Source: Candidatus Symbiobacter sp. | GTDB taxonomy: Bacteria; Pseudomonadota; Alphaproteobacteria; Elsterales; Elsteraceae | Reading direction: 5' to 3' | Assembly: GCA_030054015.1 (NCBI GenBank) | Contig: JASGCR010000031.1 | Span: 1-13,133, forward strand | Length of the DNA stretch: 13,133 bases | Shown: positions 1 through 6,382 of the stretch, in pieces | How positions within the stretch are numbered: the first letter of the stretch is position 1 | Layout of the letters: each line of letters begins with the position of its first letter | Translations under genes and position numbers: made by a program | Notes under the pieces: model-generated | What the model was told of the DNA's origin: nothing | The model's database searches: none | The model's input: the letters and a program-made list of their open reading frames with translations, nothing else

Positions 1-45
1 TATTGAAAATCTATTTAAAATCAATGCCTTACACCAACCCCCCCA

Positions 46-85
46 AGAAAAGCTAGAATTTTTTAGCAAAAATTCTAGCTTTTCT
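46..85. repeat. 18-bp perfect inverted repeat (hairpin)
   Basis: Bases 46-63 are the exact reverse complement of 68-85, with a 4-base loop (TAGC). The arms are mostly A/T. There is no run of T directly after either arm, so it is not a textbook intrinsic terminator, although it could end transcription entering from the left. Runs of seven C flank it on both sides (38-44 and 88-94). Confidence 0.85.
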
Positions 86-87
86 AT

Positions 88-115
88 CCCCCCCTTCCTA
101 AGCAGGAAGGGGGGG
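88..115. repeat. 12-bp perfect GC-rich inverted repeat (hairpin)
   Basis: Seven C plus TTCCT (88-99) pair exactly with AGGAA plus seven G (104-115) around a 4-base loop (AAGC). It starts three bases after the previous hairpin. The C7 run at 38-44 could pair with the same G7 run and enclose the first hairpin, so two alternative folds are possible. Confidence 0.85.
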
Positions 116-154
116 TCAGAGATTTTTTCGCCTTATTCAGACCTTCCCTAAAGA

Positions 155-170
155 GCGTCATTATCCCCCG
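155..170 (+). repeat. Degenerate left end of the palindromic repeat family
   Basis: An A-rich lead and GCGTCATTATCCCCCG resemble the GCGTCATTACCCG left end of the elements at 6454 and 6536. No matching right end or inner stem is visible nearby, so this would be a remnant. The match is short. Confidence 0.35.
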
Positions 171-265
171 TCCAATGTCGACGCCCTTCCTTTTAGCCCT
201 TCCCTTTAAATATTTAGCGATGATAGACAATATATCCAAAACCCTTGGGCAATTCTTAAAAAAAT

Positions 266-294
266 TTGCTATGTTTAAACCCTTATTCTATAAG
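266..294 (+). promoter_or_regulatory. Candidate sigma-70 promoter of the oxygenase gene
   Basis: TTGCTA (266-271) and TATAAG (289-294) are separated by 17 bases and lie 52 bases before the start codon at 347. The fit to TTGACA/TATAAT is moderate. Found by eye; no transcription data. Confidence 0.4.
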
Positions 295-346
295 CCTCGA
301 CCAACCAAAACCCCCGACCAACGAGTGTAACATTTAGGGTTAAGCC

Positions 347-1012
347 ATGACAGAGCCAAGAATGCAGCTGGAGCACAAAATTCCGTCCGCCTCAATCTTA
401 GATTTGGCAAAACTGCGCCAGACGGCGATCCAACACCAACCTTATGATTACGTGATCATCCCGCAATTTATTAAACCGCAGGAATTTCCAGAAATCTTCA
501 AGCAATTCCCGCGCGTCGCCAAAGGCGGTTCCTGGCCGGTGGAGCGTCTTAAATATGGCGAAAAATTTGGTCAATTGGTGACGGAATTGGAAAGCGACGC
601 GCTGCGCCACCTCATTGCCGAGAAATTCGCGGTCGACCTGGCGGGCAAACCCACCATGATCACGGTGCGCGGCCAGGGGCGCAGCAAAGATGGCGGTATT
701 CACACGGATTCGGTCGATAAAATTATTACCTTATTGCTGTACGTTAATATGGAATGGCCGCACCCGGGCGGGCGGCTGCGTATTCTTAGAAACGGCACCG
801 ACATTAACGACTATGCCGATGAAATCGAGCCGGTACAGGGAAATCTGCTGATTTTCCGCCGCAGCGACCATTCCTGGCATGGGCATTTGCCCGCCGCCGA
901 CGAAAGATTATCGCTGCAAATGAATTGGATGATCGACCAATCCTCACGCGACAGCGAATTAAAACGCCACCGCCGCTCGGCCTGGCTCAAGAAATTTTTT
1001 GGCGGCTATTGA
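347..1012 (+). CDS. 2OG-Fe(II) oxygenase family protein
   Basis: A 221-residue protein that looks like a 2-oxoglutarate- and Fe(II)-dependent dioxygenase (double-stranded beta-helix fold). The expected iron ligands are visible: HTD (His119 and Asp121), and a distal His in SDHSWHGH, most likely His178. Arg187 in ERLSLQMNW is the likely 2-oxoglutarate anchor. Residues 141-171 (GGRLRILRNG to GNLLIF) fit the intervening strands. The substrate cannot be told; relatives hydroxylate small molecules, peptides or sugars. It is probably cytoplasmic, since no signal peptide is seen. The ATG at 347 is preceded by a weak AGGG at 336-339; a second ATG at 362 is possible. It ends 133 bases before the next gene, which has its own candidate promoter, so it is probably a single-gene unit. 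Confidence 0.8.
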   Translation: MTEPRMQLEHKIPSASILDLAKLRQTAIQHQPYDYVIIPQFIKPQEFPEIFKQFPRVAKGGSWPVERLKYGEKFGQLVTELESDALRHLIAEKFAVDLAGKPTMITVRGQGRSKDGGIHTDSVDKIITLLLYVNMEWPHPGGRLRILRNGTDINDYADEIEPVQGNLLIFRRSDHSWHGHLPAADERLSLQMNWMIDQSSRDSELKRHRRSAWLKKFFGGY

Positions 1013-1033
1013 GAGCCAGCCGACCGCACCCAG

Positions 1034-1057
1034 CAATGGCAATGGCAATGGCAATGG
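1034..1057 (+). repeat. Hexanucleotide microsatellite (CAATGG)x4
   Basis: Four perfect CAATGG units end 11 bases before the -35 box of the candidate promoter at 1069-1097. The tract lies after the oxygenase stop codon and is non-coding. Confidence 0.9.
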
Positions 1058-1068
1058 CTTGATGCGAA

Positions 1069-1097
1069 TTGCACAAAAAATTTGTTTGATGTAGAAT
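1069..1097 (+). promoter_or_regulatory. Candidate sigma-70 promoter of the 1145-4995 cluster
   Basis: TTGCAC (1069-1074), a 17-base spacer and TAGAAT (1092-1097) are a good match to the sigma-70 consensus. Transcription would start near 1104, giving a leader of about 40 bases that contains the (GGCATT)x3 tract. It is the only clear promoter I see before the run of overlapping genes that ends with purH. Confidence 0.55.
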
Positions 1098-1116
1098 TCC
1101 TGCGGGTAAATGCTGT

Positions 1117-1134
1117 GGCATTGGCATTGGCATT
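1117..1134 (+). repeat. Hexanucleotide microsatellite (GGCATT)x3
   Basis: Three perfect units sit in the presumed leader and run directly into the ribosome-binding site GGAGAG (1135-1140) of the gene at 1145. The unit differs by one base from the reverse complement of CAATGG at 1034-1057, so the two tracts could pair imperfectly. Confidence 0.85.
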
Positions 1135-1144
1135 GGAGAGAAAA

Positions 1145-1660
1145 ATGGTTGATCTGACACAGGATTATGACGGTTATGACGGTTCCCAGGATTACCGTAA
1201 TTACCACAATTACCGTAATCACCGGAATTACCGCAATAATATTGAGCCAAATTTTAAGCGGAATCCTTCCTTTTTCGGCAGTTTTGTCAAAGGGCTGGGG
1301 TCGTTGTTTTCCCTCGCACCGGTGCCGGATTTTGCCGAAAAGCCAATGATGTCCCCCCAAGAAATCTCCGCCGCCGCCTGGAAAATGACGGGTGATTCTT
1401 TGTATCAAGCGATGGGCAAAACCCCCCCGCCGCCGCCAACGGCTGAACCTTTGAGCGATGAGGAAATTAAGGCGATGGTCCGGGAGGGGCTTAAAGGACG
1501 GGAAGCGGAATTCATCAAAGAATTGGAAGAAAATAAGGAATTGACGATGGTTCTGACGATTACGACCAAAAATAAGGGGGAAGAAAATGATGAAATCCGT
1601 GAAATCGTCCTCGAAGTCAGGCGAGAATTCTGTCGAGAAGTCGGGCGAGATGATGCTTGA
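1145..1660 (+). CDS. Hypothetical protein with Tyr/Asn/Arg repeat N-terminus
   Basis: A 171-residue protein I do not recognise. The ATG at 1145 was chosen because GGAGAG (1135-1140) lies four bases before it. A longer frame reaching back to 1082 has no such site and would translate the microsatellite as Ala-Leu repeats. Residues 8-32 are low complexity: YDGYDG, then five Tyr/His-Arg/His-Asn triplets coded by a 9-base repeat. Residues 42-58 (SFFGSFVKGLGSLFSLA) are hydrophobic with glycines and could be a membrane-associating helix. A Pro run follows at 94-98, then a highly charged, probably helical C-terminus (104-168). No catalytic motif is seen. Its end overlaps the start of the DUF2335-like gene by 74 bases, suggesting the two products act together, which is an inference from context only. 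Confidence 0.6.
   Translation: MVDLTQDYDGYDGSQDYRNYHNYRNHRNYRNNIEPNFKRNPSFFGSFVKGLGSLFSLAPVPDFAEKPMMSPQEISAAAWKMTGDSLYQAMGKTPPPPPTAEPLSDEEIKAMVREGLKGREAEFIKELEENKELTMVLTITTKNKGEENDEIREIVLEVRREFCREVGRDDA
1193..1237 (+). repeat. 9-bp coding minisatellite (5 units)
   Basis: Five 9-base units of the form TACCGTAAT with point changes encode YRN-YHN-YRN-HRN-YRN in the protein that starts at 1145. The period is a multiple of three, so copy-number change would lengthen or shorten the tract without a frameshift. Confidence 0.85.
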
Positions 1661-2099
1661 GATTCGTGAGGGAAATCGACATGAAGAAATTGACAAGCAA
1701 ACCAATTCTTTGGTCATGGTGTTAAAGCGGGAAGTGACGACGCGCAGAAGTCATATTTTGCACGTTGATGAAATTGAGCGTTTTTACCAATTAAGTCCAG
1801 AAATGGCCGAAAAAATTGTCAATGACGGACTATTAAACAGCCAGCACAAGCGAAATACCGAAACATATAACCTTGTAACCCAGCGCCAGGCCCTGGTGGG
1901 TAAGATAAAGATAACGTTAATCGGTCAATTACTTGCCTTTAGTTTTGCCATTTTGGGACTTATTTCTGGCCTGGTTTGCGTATATTTTGGTTATCCGACT
2001 TTGGCGGGCGGCTTATTTACGGTCACGATCACCGGAGTTGTTGGCTCTTATTTGCTCGAACGCTATAAAAAAGAGAGCAATCCCCCAGAAAAATCATGA
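1587..2099 (+). CDS. DUF2335-like predicted membrane protein
   Basis: A 170-residue protein whose layout matches DUF2335 (PF10097) as I recall the family: a short segment of the type 'elerfyqlsPemAekIv' (61-78), a polar helix with QHKRN (86-90), then a hairpin of two membrane helices at about 109-133 and 138-156, ending in a basic tail. Residues 1-55 are polar and charged. No enzymatic motif is visible and the family has no assigned function that I know of. The start at 1587 is supported by AAGGGGG (1574-1580) six bases upstream; it makes a 74-base overlap with the previous gene. An alternative ATG at 1650 would cut the overlap to 11 bases but has a poorer ribosome-binding site. The stop overlaps the tgt start as ATGA, so translation of tgt is probably coupled to it. 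Confidence 0.7.
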   Translation: MMKSVKSSSKSGENSVEKSGEMMLEIREGNRHEEIDKQTNSLVMVLKREVTTRRSHILHVDEIERFYQLSPEMAEKIVNDGLLNSQHKRNTETYNLVTQRQALVGKIKITLIGQLLAFSFAILGLISGLVCVYFGYPTLAGGLFTVTITGVVGSYLLERYKKESNPPEKS

Positions 2100-3301
2100 A
2101 TTTTTCCTTTCAATTAATCCGACAAGACGGCGCGGCAAGGCGCGGTAAAATCCATACCGCGCATGGGGAGATTGACACCCCGGCCTTTATGCCGGTGGGT
2201 ACCGCCGCGACGGTCAAAGGCATGTTGCCGCAAAATTTGCGCGCATTGGGGGCGCAGATCATTCTTGCCAATACCTACCATTTGATGCTGCGACCAGGCG
2301 GGGATGCCTTGGAAAAACTGGGCGGGCTGCATCGATTCATGAACTGGCCGGGGCCGGTTCTGACGGATTCGGGGGGATACCAGGTGATGTCTTTGGCGGG
2401 ATTGCGTGACCTGGATGAAACCGGCGTGACATTTCGCTCGCATTTGGATGGATCGCGCCACCAATTGACGCCGGAGCGGGCGGTGCAATTGCAACATCAA
2501 TATGACTCGACCATCACCATGGTGTTGGATGAATGTACGCCCTATCCCAGTACCTATGATGCCGCGCGATCTTCGATGGAGCGGTCGATGCGCTGGGCCG
2601 AGCGGTGCAAAAACGCCTTTGTTGCGCGGGCGGGTTACGGGGTGTTTGGCATTGTCCAAGGCAGTATTTTCCCCGATCAACGGGCGCAATCGGCTTTAAA
2701 ATTGGCAGAAATCGGCTTTGACGGTTATGCGATTGGCGGCTTGGCGGTGGGCGAGGGGCAGGCGCAAATGTTTGCGATGATTGAGGCGACCATGCCCTAT
2801 CTTCCGCCAGGCCGTCCGCGTTACCTGATGGGGGTGGGCAAGCCGCTTGATCTCTTGGGGGCGGTGGCACGCGGGGTGGATATGTTTGATTGCGTCCTGC
2901 CCACCCGTTCGGGGCGTACGGGTCAGGCCTTTACCCGCTTTGGCACGGTGAATTTGCGCAATGCCGTCCATCAAGGGGATGACAGCCCGTTGGATAGGGA
3001 ATGTCTCTGCCCGGCCTGCCGCGATTACAGCCGCGCCTATTTGCATCATCTGGTGCGCAGCAATGAGATTCTGGCCTCGGTTTTATTGACCTGGCATAAC
3101 CTGGCGTTTTATCAACAAATTATGGCGGCGATGCGGGACGCGATTGCGGTCGGCCAATTTGCCGATTTTGCCAGCAAATTTACCGAAGATTATGAAACCA
3201 AAGAACGTGAGGCGGCAGCCAATCCCAAACCAACCCGCCGCAAAAGAAGCAATACCCCTAACACTGTGCCTTCGGTTTCGGGTAAAATAGCGGCATCATG
3301 A
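2096..3301 (+). CDS. tgt: Queuine/preQ1 tRNA-guanine transglycosylase
   Basis: Exchanges guanine at position 34 of GUN-anticodon tRNAs (Tyr, His, Asn, Asp) for preQ1, the committed step of queuosine synthesis. The 401 residues show all core elements: DSGGYQVMSL with the general base Asp91, LDECTPY with Asp145, the GGLAVGE loop (214-220), and GVDMFDCVLPTR with the nucleophile Asp265. The zinc site is Cys303, Cys305, Cys308 and His334. All these sit 15 positions before their counterparts in Zymomonas mobilis TGT. Val218 in the GGLAVG loop matches the bacterial residue linked to accepting preQ1 rather than queuine. The C-terminal tail (about 374-401) is basic and Pro/Asn-rich, beyond the usual end. 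The gene overlaps its neighbours by ATGA at both ends (2096 and 3298), so it is probably co-translated with the DUF2335-like gene and purH. Other queuosine genes are not in the window. Confidence 0.97.
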   Translation: MNFSFQLIRQDGAARRGKIHTAHGEIDTPAFMPVGTAATVKGMLPQNLRALGAQIILANTYHLMLRPGGDALEKLGGLHRFMNWPGPVLTDSGGYQVMSLAGLRDLDETGVTFRSHLDGSRHQLTPERAVQLQHQYDSTITMVLDECTPYPSTYDAARSSMERSMRWAERCKNAFVARAGYGVFGIVQGSIFPDQRAQSALKLAEIGFDGYAIGGLAVGEGQAQMFAMIEATMPYLPPGRPRYLMGVGKPLDLLGAVARGVDMFDCVLPTRSGRTGQAFTRFGTVNLRNAVHQGDDSPLDRECLCPACRDYSRAYLHHLVRSNEILASVLLTWHNLAFYQQIMAAMRDAIAVGQFADFASKFTEDYETKEREAAANPKPTRRKRSNTPNTVPSVSGKIAAS

Positions 3302-4995
3302 CATTATTTCCTGCGTTTCCTGCCGATCCCGATGCCCGCTTGATGCCGCGCCGCGCCTTGATCAGCCTTTCGGATAAAACCGGTCTGGATCAATTGGCCG
3401 CGAGTCTTAAACAACACCAGATCGATGTGATCTCGACCGGCGGTACCGCCGCCGCCCTGCGCGGTTTCGGACTCGCTGTGCGCGATGTGGCCGAGGTGAC
3501 GGGTTTTCCCGAATGTTTGGACGGGCGGGTGAAGACCTTGCACCCCAAAATCCATGGCGGCATTTTGGCGCGGCGCGATAACCGGGAACATCTCGAAACC
3601 TCAGAAAAATTGGGGCTAGAGCCGATAGATTTGTTGATTGTTTCGCTGTACCCGTTTGCGCAAAAATCGGCGGAATATGACAAAATTGTGGCGGAACACG
3701 GCGAAAACTCCCCCGCCGCAAATTCTCCAACCGTCCAGGCTGCCTTGGCCGAGGTGATCGAAGCCATTGATATTGGCGGCCCGTCTTTGATTCGCGGGGC
3801 GGCGAAGAACCACCCCTTTGTTGCGGTGATCACCGCGCCGTCGCAATATCCGGCCTTGATCGCCGCGCTGGATCAGGGCGGCACCAACCTGGCCGAGCGC
3901 CAAGGTTACGCCGCCGCCGCCTTTGCCCATACCGCCGCCTATGACGCCAGGATTGCCGCATTTTGTCACCAGGTCTGGGGGGGGAGTTCGGTGGGGGGGC
4001 AGGACGGGCTGCCGGCTCATCTCACGCTGGTCGGAGAATTGGTCGAAAAATTGGCCTATGGCGAAAATCCCCATCAACCAGCCGGCCTGTATCGCTGCGG
4101 CAGCCACGGCCATAATTTGGTCACCGCAACGCAAGTTTTGGGTAAAAAATTATCGTACAACAATCTCAATGACGGGGATTTGGCCTGGGCGGCGGCGGTT
4201 GACCTCCACCAGGAATTCGGCAAAGATGCCGCCTGGAACCAAGCGGTGGTGATCGTCAAACATGCGACACCGTGCGGGGCCGCGATTGCCGCCGATGGCG
4301 CGACAGCCTTTGCCCGCGCTTATGACTCCGACCCCGTCAGTGCCTATGGCGGGGTGGTGGCGGCAAATTGCGCGATTGATGCGGCGATGGCCGCCCTCAT
4401 CGCGCCGCATTTTTTTGAAGTGATCATTGCCCCCGGCATCAGCGAAGAGGCCTTGGCCCTCCTCAAACGCCGCGAAGCCATGCGGATTTTGCTAACCGGC
4501 GGCATCACCGCCCCGCCGCCAAGCCCCGCCAACCCGCAAAATTGGCAAATCCGCACGATTGAGGGCGGATTTTTGCGGCAAAGCCCGGATCATGGGCGGG
4601 TCCAGCTCGATGAATGCCAGCTTGTTACCGCCCGTGGCCCCAGCCCCCAGGAAAAGATCGATCTGTGCCTGGCCTGGCGTGTGGTGAAATATGCCCGGTC
4701 AAATGCCATTGTCCTCGCCAAACAGGGGCAAATTATTGGGGTGGGAAGCGGCCAGACCAGCCGCGTCGATGCGGCGAAGCAGGCCGTGGCGGCGGCGGGG
4801 GAACGGGCGGCGGGCAGCGTGGTGGCTTCGGATGCGTTTTTCCCGTTCAAAGATGGCTTGGCGCAATGCTTGACCGCCGGGGTCACGGCGGTGATTCAAC
4901 CAGGCGGCAGCAAACGCGATGACGAGGTGGTGGCTTGTGCCAATCACCACCACGCCGCCATGCTTTTTACCCACATGCGCCATTTTCGCCATTAA
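3298..4995 (+). CDS. purH: Bifunctional AICAR transformylase/IMP cyclohydrolase
   Basis: Catalyses the last two steps of de novo purine synthesis: formylation of AICAR with 10-formyl-THF, then ring closure to IMP. The N-terminal MGS-like cyclohydrolase domain (about 17-165) has STGGTA, GRVKTLHPKIHGG, IDLLIVSLYPF and IDIGGPSLIRGAAKNH. The transformylase domain (about 250-565) has KLAYGENPHQ, LSYNNLND, the catalytic Lys321-His322 in KHATPCG, DPVSAYGG and the C-terminal ASDAFFPFKDG and QPGGSKRDDEV. At 565 residues it is longer than the usual 510-530, because of a short N-terminal extension (1-16) and an Ala/Ser/Asn-rich insertion near 123-155, before IDIGG. Starting at 3298 gives an ATGA overlap with tgt; an internal ATG at 3343, just before the conserved RRALISLSDKTG, has no visible ribosome-binding site. 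Its stop lies ten bases from the stop of the convergent gene at 5006. Confidence 0.97.
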   Translation: MTLFPAFPADPDARLMPRRALISLSDKTGLDQLAASLKQHQIDVISTGGTAAALRGFGLAVRDVAEVTGFPECLDGRVKTLHPKIHGGILARRDNREHLETSEKLGLEPIDLLIVSLYPFAQKSAEYDKIVAEHGENSPAANSPTVQAALAEVIEAIDIGGPSLIRGAAKNHPFVAVITAPSQYPALIAALDQGGTNLAERQGYAAAAFAHTAAYDARIAAFCHQVWGGSSVGGQDGLPAHLTLVGELVEKLAYGENPHQPAGLYRCGSHGHNLVTATQVLGKKLSYNNLNDGDLAWAAAVDLHQEFGKDAAWNQAVVIVKHATPCGAAIAADGATAFARAYDSDPVSAYGGVVAANCAIDAAMAALIAPHFFEVIIAPGISEEALALLKRREAMRILLTGGITAPPPSPANPQNWQIRTIEGGFLRQSPDHGRVQLDECQLVTARGPSPQEKIDLCLAWRVVKYARSNAIVLAKQGQIIGVGSGQTSRVDAAKQAVAAAGERAAGSVVASDAFFPFKDGLAQCLTAGVTAVIQPGGSKRDDEVVACANHHHAAMLFTHMRHFRH

Positions 4996-5005
4996 CGCGA
5001 TGGGC

Positions 5006-5212
5006 CTAAGCCTGTGGCGGCGTTGTCTTGCGCTCGGTCATATCCGCGGGGGCGGGCGCGCCAAGCCGGGCATGGGCGGCATCCAGAGCGCGTTGCAACG
5101 CTGGATCGTCTGGTATTTCGGCCAATCCGGCGCGATAGGCCAAAACAGCCCGCGCGATCTCGCCTTTTTGTTCTAACCATTGCCCAAGTTTTAACCAGGC
5201 CATATACAACAC
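5006..5212 (-). CDS. Small TPR-like protein
   Basis: A 68-residue protein on the minus strand, convergent with purH. Residues 5-38 (AWLKLGQWLEQKGEIARAVL, then AYRAGLAEIPDDPAL) fit one tetratricopeptide repeat, with a further helix after it (LQRALDAAHARLG) and a polar Thr/Pro/Lys tail. It could bind a partner protein or be the remnant of a longer TPR protein. I chose a GTG start at 5212 because AGGA lies at 5221-5224 on the plus-strand complement, eight bases upstream; an ATG at 5203 (65 residues) is an alternative. The frame is open upstream to a TTG at 5305, but that part does not look coding. No signal peptide is visible. Confidence 0.55.
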   Translation of the reverse strand: MLYMAWLKLGQWLEQKGEIARAVLAYRAGLAEIPDDPALQRALDAAHARLGAPAPADMTERKTTPPQA

Positions 5213-5316
5213 GTTATTTGTCCTATCTTGGTTGTTCAAAGAAATACGAACGTGATCTGACCCAAACGGTAAAGCGAATTGGCATGAATTTAAAGCGGCG
5301 ACCAACTACCGAGACA

Positions 5317-5339
5317 GAGTGCGACAGAATGTCGCACTC
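5317..5339. repeat. 10-bp perfect inverted repeat
   Basis: GAGTGCGACA (5317-5326) and TGTCGCACTC (5330-5339) are exact complements around a GAA loop. No T-run follows. It lies about 105 bases upstream of the start of the minus-strand gene at 5212 and could be an operator or a leader hairpin of either flanking gene. Confidence 0.75.
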
Positions 5340-5449
5340 ACAATATTAACCAAATCGTTAAGCATGATTCAAGCGGCTTAGCGCAAAATCCAACGCCGCG
5401 TTGGCAGAAAAAATCAAGCCCGGATCGCCAATCCCCCGAAGCGGGAGGC

Positions 5450-5477
5450 TTGACATTTACGCAAAAATCTTTAGATT
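5450..5477 (+). promoter_or_regulatory. Candidate sigma-70 promoter of the secreted-protein gene
   Basis: A perfect TTGACA (5450-5455) is followed after 16 bases by TAGATT (5472-5477). If used, the transcript would carry a leader of about 230 bases before the start codon at 5714, including the hairpin at 5668-5692. The -10 box is only moderate and no closer promoter is obvious. Confidence 0.4.
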
Positions 5478-5667
5478 AATCCCTATTGATTTGTGGTGGT
5501 TTCAATCTTACTTGGTTAATTTGCCAAGCGATAATGTAAGATATGGGGGTAAGGGGTCGAGGGACAAGAACCAAATCAGCGTAAAACGGTGGGTGTCTTA
5601 TTTAATTTGGCTTTTTCGTCGTCCCGTTACTTTATCACCGGATGGCTTGGCAATTTTGTTCATAACG

Positions 5668-5692
5668 GAAACTGTGCAAAAACCACAGTTTC
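5668..5692 (+). repeat. 9-bp hairpin just upstream of the ribosome-binding site
   Basis: GAAACTGTG (5668-5676) pairs exactly with CACAGTTTC (5684-5692) around a 7-base loop. It ends eight bases before AAGGA (5700-5704). It may protect the 5' end of the mRNA or affect access to the ribosome-binding site; the sequence alone does not say which. Confidence 0.6.
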
Positions 5693-5713
5693 AATTTGAA
5701 AGGAAAACATGAA

Positions 5714-6358
5714 ATGACACACCGTATTTATGTCCTGGGCTTCGCAGCCCTTGTCTTGGCTTTGTCTGGTGCCGGTTCGTCGGCTCTGGCGAAAACGCCA
5801 GCCGCCCTTATCCTCGATTCGGCCAATGTGACCCCGGCTCCGACAGCCTATAGCGAAATCGCTCCGGGTACAACCTATAATCTGGGCAAAACTGGGACGC
5901 TGTCCTTTGTGCATTATGGCCTGTGCAAAGAAATCACCGTCATGGGGGGCAAGGTGACCCTGGATGCCAAAAAATACACTCTTGCGGAAGGCGGCAAACT
6001 CAGCAAAGAAACGGCGCAACCTTGCCCGCAACAATTATCTCTGGCCGCCAGCACGGCGGTGGCGGGCGGCGTGGTTATGCGCGGGGCCTCCTCCACCCCG
6101 ACTTTAGCTCCCACCGCGAATGTGTTGCTGGTTGGTGCGGGGGCAAGCCAAGTCACGGCGGCGAAATTGATGGATGCTGACAAGCGCATGTCCGATCTTT
6201 CCTATGATGCCACGACCCACAAAGTGAGCTCGGCAAGCGCGTTGAAATCGGGTTCTTATACCTTGATGTTGCAAGCCAATGGCAAGTCGGTGGCCGAATG
6301 GTCATTCAAAGTCGCCGATCAGGCACAGCCCGGAACGGTTATCGTCCAAATCCAATAA
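5714..6358 (+). CDS. Secreted protein of unknown function
   Basis: A 214-residue protein with a clear Sec signal peptide: positively charged start (MTHR), hydrophobic core (about 5-20) and a likely cut after ALA at residue 26. The mature part is about 188 residues. Residues 50-90 (PGTTYNLGKTGTLSFVHYGL onward) read as short beta strands, loosely like FecR-type or sheath-like secreted domains. Residues 159-204 also read as beta strands ending in VAEWSFKVADQ. Cys71 and Cys104 could form one disulfide in the periplasm. No catalytic motif is seen. The ATG at 5714 has AAGGA nine bases upstream (5700-5704); the frame extends back to a TTG at 5696, which would put charged residues before the signal peptide and is less likely. 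The palindromic array at 6383-6680 follows the stop and may act as its transcript end. Confidence 0.7.
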   Translation: MTHRIYVLGFAALVLALSGAGSSALAKTPAALILDSANVTPAPTAYSEIAPGTTYNLGKTGTLSFVHYGLCKEITVMGGKVTLDAKKYTLAEGGKLSKETAQPCPQQLSLAASTAVAGGVVMRGASSTPTLAPTANVLLVGAGASQVTAAKLMDADKRMSDLSYDATTHKVSSASALKSGSYTLMLQANGKSVAEWSFKVADQAQPGTVIVQIQ

Positions 6359-6382
6359 GGCCGACTTTCCCCGCCGCTCGAC

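Larger units (their letters stand above)
1..346. other. Non-coding region upstream of the oxygenase gene
   Basis: I see no credible coding sequence here. The stretch holds two adjacent perfect hairpins (46-85 and 88-115), a degenerate copy of the left end of the repeat family seen at 6383-6680 (155-170), an AT-rich part and a candidate sigma-70 promoter (266-294) in front of the gene at 347. Confidence 0.6.
5213..5713. other. Divergent intergenic region with several hairpins
   Basis: About 500 bases between the small TPR-like gene (leftward) and the secreted-protein gene (rightward). It contains a perfect 10-bp hairpin (5317-5339), a 6-bp hairpin (5390-5404), a candidate promoter (5450-5477) and a 9-bp hairpin next to the ribosome-binding site (5668-5692). 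The open frame 5401-5712 starts with TTG, has no ribosome-binding site, and its product shows no domain pattern, so I do not call it a gene. Confidence 0.55.

Noticed and set aside
959..1717. 252-residue open frame on the minus strand, rich in Phe, Ile and Val
   Set aside because: It is antisense to two better supported genes; its repeats mirror the 9-base and hexanucleotide tracts and it shows no domain pattern or ribosome-binding site.
3304..4992. Several long minus-strand open frames inside purH (similar ones inside tgt, rpoD and dnaG)
   Set aside because: They are shadows of strongly supported genes, caused by GC-rich codon use.
5401..5712. 103-residue plus-strand open frame before the secreted-protein gene
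   Set aside because: TTG start without a ribosome-binding site, no domain pattern, and it contains the likely promoter and hairpin of the next gene.
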